A stretch of 64,000 nt of DNA from Cyclaneusma minus (Eukaryota; Ascomycota; Leotiomycetes; Marthamycetales; Marthamycetaceae), in assembly GCA_037179335.1 (NCBI GenBank), contig JAKZHN010000007.1, positions 248,001-312,000 of the forward strand, in the 5' to 3' direction. The notes under the pieces were generated by a model, which saw only the letters and a program-made list of their open reading frames with translations, had not been told where the DNA came from and did not search any database. Made by a program: the position numbers and the translations under genes. Shown piece by piece: positions 58,341 to 64,000 of this stretch (position 1 is the stretch's first letter; the number at the start of each line of letters is the position of its first letter).

Positions 58341-58711
58341 TGAGAGGTAATTTGGGCAACGGGAGAGGGGTACTTGACTGGAGGGTTCAACTTACACTGC
58401 GAGGTAGTCCTTGCAGTGAGACTAGAGCTGCCCATTGTCCTGATATCAGAAGAAGGGGCCGGAGAGAGAAGCTGAAACTGGGAGCATATTCGTGCTTTCA
58501 AAGTTTCGTCATTCTTCTAGGTTTCTTTAGAGATATGAGGGGTAACTCGGGGAATGGGAGAGGGGATCTGACTGGGGACTTCAATGTACACTGTGAGGTA
58601 GTCCTTGAAGTGAAAGGAGGAGAGAGCACTGTCAGCACGACCTGTTTCTGATATCAAAAAAGGGGGATAAAGAGCGAAGCTGAGTCTGGGAGCAGATTCG
58701 GGCTTTCAAAG
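58341..58711. repeat. Diverged tandem duplication, ~190-nt unit
   Basis: Copy one (58341-58503) and copy two (58533-58711) share GGTAA-T-GGG, GGGAGAGGGG, TACACTG(C/T)GAGGTAGTCCTTG, TGATATCA and GGGAGCA-ATTCG-GCTTTCAAAG in order. Confidence 0.8.
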
Positions 58712-58829
58712 GCCAACTCTGGCCTCACTGAATACACGAGACTGGGGAGATGATATGAGGCCGATAGAGTATAACGGGGACATGAAAAGATCTGGATACG
58801 GTCTACAGTCTCCAAATGATTGAGGGTGT

Positions 58830-58974
58830 CCCCAATTACTTGGGATGTCCCAGTCACTTGGATTATCCCCAATTACTTCGGATATCCCCAATTACTTGGA
58901 ATATTCCCAATTACTCAGAATATTCCGAATCATTCCGAATATTCCCAATATTTGGGATATTCCAAGTGATTTGG
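58830..58974. repeat. 19-nt minisatellite A, about 7-8 copies
   Basis: Successive units resemble CCCCAATTACTTGGGATGT, CCCCAATTACTTCGGATAT and CCCCAATTACTTGGAATAT, with a period of 18-19 nt. Later copies are more diverged (TTCCGAATCATTCCGAATA). The array lies 0.5 kb upstream of the gene at 59483. Confidence 0.85.
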
Positions 58975-59426
58975 ACCTTCGTAGCCATTCGGAGACTACG
59001 GGCCGTATCCAAACCCCGTTCACGGGTAGGAAAGGGGCGGAGCGGCAAGGGGCTGGCCGCTGGGAGGTGCTCGGGGGGCCGGTGGGCGAAGGAGAGCACG
59101 CTGTAGAGCTGCTGGTCGACTCTCAGGGACATCGTCGGTTCTCAGGGGGGCAGGGGAGCTCTCGATCCTCAAAGCTGCCAGTCCCCAAGAAACCTGTCGA
59201 TTCCCTCGCGAACCTGTCGATTCGCTTGCTCAGGGGACGTGAGGTCGCAAGGCTGCGTGCGGCAGTAAGCGCTTCGGTACCCCCATTGTGCCCCCGCGCC
59301 GCCTCGCAGTTTAGCGATTTCGCGATTTCGCGTTTCGTGGTGTTCTTCGATTTTCTCTCCTCCCTCTCTCTTCAACAACCACAACCACCTGCTGCCACAC
59401 CGCAGCAACGCCCGCCGCCACGACGA

Positions 59427-59454
59427 CCAACCAACCAACCAACCAACCAACCAA
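59427..59454. repeat. (CCAA)7 microsatellite in 5' leader
   Basis: Seven perfect CCAA units lie 28 nt before the ATG at 59483, so they are likely in the transcript leader. Confidence 0.9.
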
Positions 59455-59482
59455 CCCCCAAACCTCCAACAACTCTTTCATC

Positions 59483-60753
59483 ATGACTTCTTCCTTCGTC
59501 GGAACCGGAGCCTCGAGCTCTCAGAACTGGCCAGCTCCCGCACAGAGCTTGCTGCAAGCGTCGGGTCAGAGGACGCAAGGCCAGATGATGTCCGACCTCA
59601 TGGTCAACACCGTCTGGGGCTCTCGTATGTCCTCTGTCCCAGCAGCTCAAGCTTCTGGTACAGCAACCCAGACCTCCGTCGGCATCCCTGGACTGGGCAG
59701 TGTGGCTTCGCTTTCGTCGGCTCCTCCACCTGCCCCGTGTCTTCGGGAGCACCGACGATGGGCACGCAACCCTCGGGAAGCGTGGACGACTACCAGGTGT
59801 CAGGAGCCTCTACTCCTGCACGCAAGTGGTCGTCGTCTGACAAGTTCCCCGCCGGCTCCTCCCCCTTCTCTTCTTTCGCGGGAACTGGCCGTTCTGATTC
59901 TCGTTCCTCCGTGTTCTCGCCTTCGGGCCCTCGTTCCTCCCCCCCTTCTTCTCCAGCTTCGGCTGGTACTGCTTTTTCGCCTTCGGGCACCCCCTTCTCA
60001 ACTCCCTCTCGTTCCGTCCTTCGCCGCCGCTCCGCCGTCGCCCACTCCGCCGGCTCCGCCCACCACCAGCTCAAGCTGGCAAAGCTTCGCCGTGCCGCCG
60101 TCGCTGCCACCGCAGCAACATCGTCTGTTGCTCTTCTGCCCCCTGTGGCTTCGGGCCGATGGGAAGGAAGCCCCTTCGGGGGTGTCGTCGCCTTCTGGGC
60201 ACTAGAGAGTAAGTTGGAGCTTTTTTTTGGCGTTGGAGTGTTTCGAGTGGCTTGGTTTGGTCCAGTCACTTGAATTGATTCAAGTTACTTGGATTAATTC
60301 AAGTTATTTGGATTAATCCCAGTTACTTGGTTTAATTTGAGTATCTTGGATTAATTCCAGTTACTTGAATTTTCTTGGGAGATTTGCTGACATTCCTCCT
60401 TTCTAGACGGTGAATGGATCCCCCGTGGATTTCCGTTTCCCACCCCACTCCCCAGCCAACAAGGCCTGCCTGACTTCTTCGACTGGCTCTACGAGAGCGA
60501 CGGCGATGTGGTCATGGCAGGCGGCCACCGCCCCGAGGTGGTCCACGAGTGGGGTGGGGACGTGGTGATGGGAGGTTGTGAGTGGGACTCGGTAAGTCAT
60601 CATCAATATGTTTCCTGCTCCCTTGAAAAAAAGGAGGTGACGTCGGAGTATCTATGCGCCGAGCCCGACAGCCTCGCGTGCCAGCCGCGCTCTTATCGCG
60701 ACGCTAGCGCGCACCGCGAAATTTCGTTATCGCTTCCTCGGAATTTTTACTGA
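59483..60753 (+). CDS. Ser/Pro/Ala-rich protein of unknown family, splice model uncertain
   Basis: ATG 59483 opens MTSSFVGTGASSSQNWPAPA and a helix up to VNTVWGS. A strong donor (GTATGT at 59625) follows, and coding then moves to a second frame containing TMGTQPSGSVDDYQVSGAST and a Ser/Pro/Arg-rich region. Acceptors at 59671 or 59749 both restore that frame. A second intron (60209-60406, 198 nt) contains a 19-nt minisatellite. The next exon reads GEWIPRGFPFPTPLPSQQG and FFDWLYESDGDVVMAGG. It can end at the stop at 60753 or be spliced again at GTAAGT (60592). No domain is recognised; low complexity suggests a disordered protein. Confidence 0.5.
60262..60375. repeat. 19-nt minisatellite B, six copies, inside an intron
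   Basis: Six units of exactly 19 nt, for example CAAGTTACTTGGATTAATT, CAAGTTATTTGGATTAATC and CCAGTTACTTGGTTTAATT, fill most of the intron at 60209-60406. The core TTACTTGGATTA resembles that of array A 1.4 kb upstream. Confidence 0.88.
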
Positions 60754-60831
60754 CTTCTCGCACCTCCAGCTCTCCACAACCTCACCCACCACCACCACCA
60801 CCGTTGCCGCCGCCGCGCCCCCCGCAAAGAG

Positions 60832-63800
60832 ATGGAGCAGCAACAGAATAAAGCGCATCGAGCAGCGCACAGCAAGAAGCCCAAGGCGCACGAAAGCGGA
60901 GCGCGGAATCCCAAAGCTTTCGCGTTCGCCAATCCTGGTCGCCTTGCAAAGACTGCTTCCCGCTCCCACGATATCAAGGAGCGACGCCTACATGTACCAC
61001 AAGTCGATCGGGTACCGGAAGAGCCTCCACCTAGACTGGTCACGATCGTTGGTCCTCCTGGCGTCGGGAAGACGACTCTGTTAAAGAGTCTCGTCAAACG
61101 ATATGCCAAAGAGGCCATCTCGGACCCACAAGGTCCAATCACTGTTGTAACGAGTAAACGCCAGCGCCTCACCTTTGTCGAATGTCCGAACGAGCTCGAG
61201 GCGATGGTCGATATGTCCAAGGTCGCCGACATTGTGTTGCTTATGATTGATGGGAATTTCGGCTTCGAGATGGAGACGATGGAGTTTCTGAACATACTGG
61301 GAACGAGCGGAATGCCTGGCAACGTCTTCGGCATCCTGACGCATCTTGATCTCTTCCGCAAACCTCAGACGCTCAAGGATGCAAAGAAGAGATTGAAGCA
61401 TAGGTTCTGGAGCGAGCTTTACCAAGGCGCACATCTGTTCTACCTTTCTGGTGTCATCAATGGACGCTACCCCGACCGAGAAATCCACAACCTCTCCAGA
61501 TTTCTCTCCGTCATGAAGAACCCGCGCCCTCTCATCTGGCGCAACTCACACCCATACTCAATCATTGACAGCTTCCGCGACGTCACACAGCCTACCGACA
61601 TCGAGGAGAATCCGAAGTGCGATCGCAATGTTGAACTGTTAGGATATTTAAGAGGCACGAATTTCGCAGCGCAAGGTCAGAGAGTACACATACCAGGCTT
61701 GGGCGATTACACTGTGTCTACTATGGAGGCATTGCCTGATCCATGTCCTACACCATTCATGGAACAAGCGATTGCGAAAGCTACTGGAAAGACTGGACGA
61801 AGACGCCTCGACGAGAAGGAGAAGAAACTACATGCGCCTATGTCTGATCGCGCTGGTCTCAAAATCGATGGAAATACCATCTGGATCACGCGACAGAAGG
61901 GCTTCACCTTTGATGCTGAGCGCGACGACGAAGATCGTGGCGAGGGCGAAGAGATGATTGTCAATCTCCAAGGTGAACGAAAATTACTAGGCGAGACTGA
62001 GGAAGGACTGCGACTGTTCAGTGGAGGTGAACAGATCAAGTCAATACCTGCAGATGAAGATACCGGTCGAAAACAACAACGCTCTGCCCGAATACTCGAA
62101 AGGGACGGAGACGATGATGAAGACCTAGCAGAAGATGAAGGCTTTGTCAGTGGCGAAGACGAGCTCAACTCTGCAGACGAGGCCGAGATTACCGAAGATC
62201 AATACGGAAAGGCCTTTAGGAAAGACAAGGACGACGTTACTGGTGGTGAGATCGCATTCGCAGACAGCGACTCCGATCTAGGTTCATTGTCTGGAGACGA
62301 AGATGTCGAGGAAGACGACGATGGAGAAAGCGAATTCGATACCGATGATGATGGAGCAACGAGATGGAAGGATAAGCTACTCCAGAACGCTCAGGAACTT
62401 CACGGAAAGAAACGCTCATACCGCACTGCCGACCTCGCAAGATTAATGTACAAGGAATCCCTGACACCTGCCGAAGTCCTGAAGAGATGGCGCGGTGAAG
62501 TCGACGAGGCTCAACACATGGAAGAAAATATCGAGGATGACGACGACTTCTTCAAGAAAACTGGCGTCAAGACTACTGATGAGATCGCGGAAGACCGTAT
62601 GATACCCGCACTCGACTACCAAGCACTCGAGTCAAAATGGGAGGATGAGGAGGCCATTGATACCCTGAGACAAAGATTTGCTACTACTGATCTACTGAAG
62701 AACAACGGCTCTGATGACGAAGACGCAGACGATTCTGATGAAGACGATTCTGAAGACGACGATGACGAAGGTGATGGCGCATTCGAGGATCTTGAGACGG
62801 GCGAGACCCACGAACCTGAGCCTGAACCCGACATCGACGCTGAGCGAGAGAAGAATGCAAAGAGAAAGGAAGAGCTGAAACTCCGCTTTGAAGAAGAAGA
62901 CCGAGAAGGTTTCAATAACGATAAGGCCAAGGCCAGAAGAGAAGCCGGCGAGGATGACGAGTTTGGAGAGGATGACTGGTACGATGCACAGAAGGCACGA
63001 ATCCAAAAGCAACTCGACATCAACAAGGCGGAGTTTGAGGCACTTGACGAGCAATCTCGCGTCAATGTCGAAGGATACAAGGCTGGCAAATACGCCAGAA
63101 TTGTGCTTGAAGGCGTCCCATACGAGTTCGTCACCAAATTCAACCCAAAGATGCCCATCCTCGTTGGAGGGCTTACACCTACCGAGGATCGATTCGGCTT
63201 TGTCCAGGTCAGAATCAAGCGACATAGGTGGCACAAGAAGATCCTCAAAACCAACGACCCATTGATTTTCTCATTGGGATGGCGCCGATTCCAGACTCTG
63301 CCTGTCTACAGCATATCAGACTCGCGAATTCGGAACCGCATGCTCAAATACACACCAGAGCACATGCATTGCTTTGGCACTTTCTATGGACCACTGATCA
63401 ACCCCAACACCGGCTTTGCTTGCTTCCAGTCTTTCTCGAAGAAGAACCCTGGTTTCCGGATCGCTGCCACCGGAACCGTTCTCAACGTCGACGAGAGTAC
63501 TGAAATTACCAAGAAGCTCAAGTTGACCGGTGTACCTTACAAGATCTTCAAGAACACGGCTTTCATCAAAGACATGTTCAATTCATCGCTGGAGATTGCC
63601 AAGTTCGAAGGTGCAAGCATCCGCACCGTATCTGGCATCCGAGGACAGATCAAACGAGCCTTGAGCAAGCCCGAAGGTCATTTCCGAGCCACATTCGAGG
63701 ACAAAATCCTGATGAGCGACATTGTTTTCCTCCGAGCTTGGTACCCAGTCCGCCCACACCGTTTCTACAACCCAGTAACCAACCTTATCGGCTGGGAGGG

Positions 63801-64000
63801 CATGCGACTCACTGGCGAAGTACGCCGCGACGAAGGCATCCCCACACCTCAACAAAAGAACTCACTTTACAAAGCCATCGAACGACCCGAGCGCCACTTC
63901 AACCCCCTACGCGTACCCAAGAAGCTTGCCGCCGACCTGCCCTTCAAGTCTCAAATCGTGCAGATGAAGAAGCGCAGCAAGGAGACATATCTGCAGAAAC
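60832..64000 (+). CDS. BMS1: BMS1 ribosome biogenesis GTPase, 3' end beyond window
   Basis: Open frame from ATG 60832 (MEQQQNKAHRAAHSKKPKAH) to the window edge, 1056 complete codons with no intron needed. The P-loop GPPGVGKTT is at residues 74-82. DIVLLMIDGNFGFEMETMEF and GILTHLDLF follow in the GTPase domain. After that come a long acidic low-complexity region (residues ~420-720, DDED/EED runs) and the conserved C-terminal part shared with Tsr1 (VRIKRHRWHKKILKTNDPL, FGTFYGPLINPNTGF, ALSKPEGHFRATFEDKI). BMS1 joins the 90S pre-ribosome with Rcl1 and is needed for early 18S processing. The last visible residues are KKRSKETYLQK; the true C-terminus lies outside. A (CAC)n tract precedes the ATG. 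Confidence 0.96.
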   Translation, partial: MEQQQNKAHRAAHSKKPKAHESGARNPKAFAFANPGRLAKTASRSHDIKERRLHVPQVDRVPEEPPPRLVTIVGPPGVGKTTLLKSLVKRYAKEAISDPQGPITVVTSKRQRLTFVECPNELEAMVDMSKVADIVLLMIDGNFGFEMETMEFLNILGTSGMPGNVFGILTHLDLFRKPQTLKDAKKRLKHRFWSELYQGAHLFYLSGVINGRYPDREIHNLSRFLSVMKNPRPLIWRNSHPYSIIDSFRDVTQPTDIEENPKCDRNVELLGYLRGTNFAAQGQRVHIPGLGDYTVSTMEALPDPCPTPFMEQAIAKATGKTGRRRLDEKEKKLHAPMSDRAGLKIDGNTIWITRQKGFTFDAERDDEDRGEGEEMIVNLQGERKLLGETEEGLRLFSGGEQIKSIPADEDTGRKQQRSARILERDGDDDEDLAEDEGFVSGEDELNSADEAEITEDQYGKAFRKDKDDVTGGEIAFADSDSDLGSLSGDEDVEEDDDGESEFDTDDDGATRWKDKLLQNAQELHGKKRSYRTADLARLMYKESLTPAEVLKRWRGEVDEAQHMEENIEDDDDFFKKTGVKTTDEIAEDRMIPALDYQALESKWEDEEAIDTLRQRFATTDLLKNNGSDDEDADDSDEDDSEDDDDEGDGAFEDLETGETHEPEPEPDIDAEREKNAKRKEELKLRFEEEDREGFNNDKAKARREAGEDDEFGEDDWYDAQKARIQKQLDINKAEFEALDEQSRVNVEGYKAGKYARIVLEGVPYEFVTKFNPKMPILVGGLTPTEDRFGFVQVRIKRHRWHKKILKTNDPLIFSLGWRRFQTLPVYSISDSRIRNRMLKYTPEHMHCFGTFYGPLINPNTGFACFQSFSKKNPGFRIAATGTVLNVDESTEITKKLKLTGVPYKIFKNTAFIKDMFNSSLEIAKFEGASIRTVSGIRGQIKRALSKPEGHFRATFEDKILMSDIVFLRAWYPVRPHRFYNPVTNLIGWEGMRLTGEVRRDEGIPTPQQKNSLYKAIERPERHFNPLRVPKKLAADLPFKSQIVQMKKRSKETYLQK

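Larger units (their letters stand above)
57253..59482. other. Repeat-rich spacer, no gene supported
   Basis: 2.2 kb of low coding potential. It contains two pairs of diverged duplications (about 57443-58040 and 58341-58711), a 19-nt minisatellite (58830-58974), and from 59320 a pyrimidine/CA-rich leader with (CCAA)7 for the gene at 59483. Confidence 0.6.

Noticed and set aside
59790..60269. Minus-strand frame of 159 codons in the 59-60 kb gene
   Set aside because: Antisense shadow of Ser/Pro-rich codons; it also runs through the intron with the minisatellite.
1..64000. CRISPR array, phage or bacterial defence system
   Set aside because: The DNA is fungal nuclear sequence with spliceosomal introns; no direct-repeat/spacer pattern or phage genes are present.

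Overview
The window is nuclear DNA of a filamentous ascomycete (Pezizomycotina). The evidence is gene architecture and content. Introns are short, mostly 50-120 nt, with GTANGT-type donors and CTAAC-type branch sites. Coding regions are rich in G or C at third positions. The genes include typical Pezizomycotina families: Clr5, GFA, an APH-like kinase, a Byr4-type septation scaffold, an EDC4-like protein and XRCC4. The sequence does not settle class or species. I rebuilt most genes exon by exon; where I give an exon join, the reading frame closes across it.

Layout. 1-3789: gene-poor leader with degenerate repeats. 3790-8489: YAG7-like RGG protein (minus) and a hotdog thioesterase (plus). 8490-13155: decayed stretch with an RNase H gene carrying two nonsense codons and two weaker relics. 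13156-24602: ERD2 receptor (minus), ubiquitin-like/WLM protease, Clr5-domain protein, 75/78 kDa complex I subunit (minus) and APH-like kinase. 24771-32600: DUF6914-like protein, an unrecognised coiled-coil protein, a GFA-domain enzyme, an Atg37/ACBD5-like acyl-CoA-binding protein and a small membrane protein. 32605-41696: EDC4-like decapping scaffold and an alcohol-oxidase-type GMC enzyme. 42729-57252: Byr4/Bfa1, XRCC4, an amino-acid permease divergent from a PTS2-bearing 3-ketoacyl-CoA thiolase, and a SulP transporter. 57253-64000: repeat-rich spacer, a low-complexity gene and BMS1, which runs off the end.

There is no biosynthetic cluster or obvious defence or mobile system. The genes are mostly independent housekeeping functions: mRNA decay, ribosome biogenesis, complex I, septation, NHEJ and retrieval to the ER. 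One loose theme is peroxisomal lipid or alcohol metabolism (PTS2 thiolase, Atg37-like ACBP, alcohol oxidase, hotdog thioesterase), but these genes are scattered and not an operon-like unit.

The most unusual structure is in the spacers. Two 19-nt minisatellites of related sequence flank and interrupt the gene at 59483. Many diverged tandem duplications of 70-245 nt occur. The palindrome TACATGTA recurs at least ten times, almost only between genes. A tRNA-like Pol III unit followed by T-runs lies near 15.9 kb. I found no convincing new multi-gene system.
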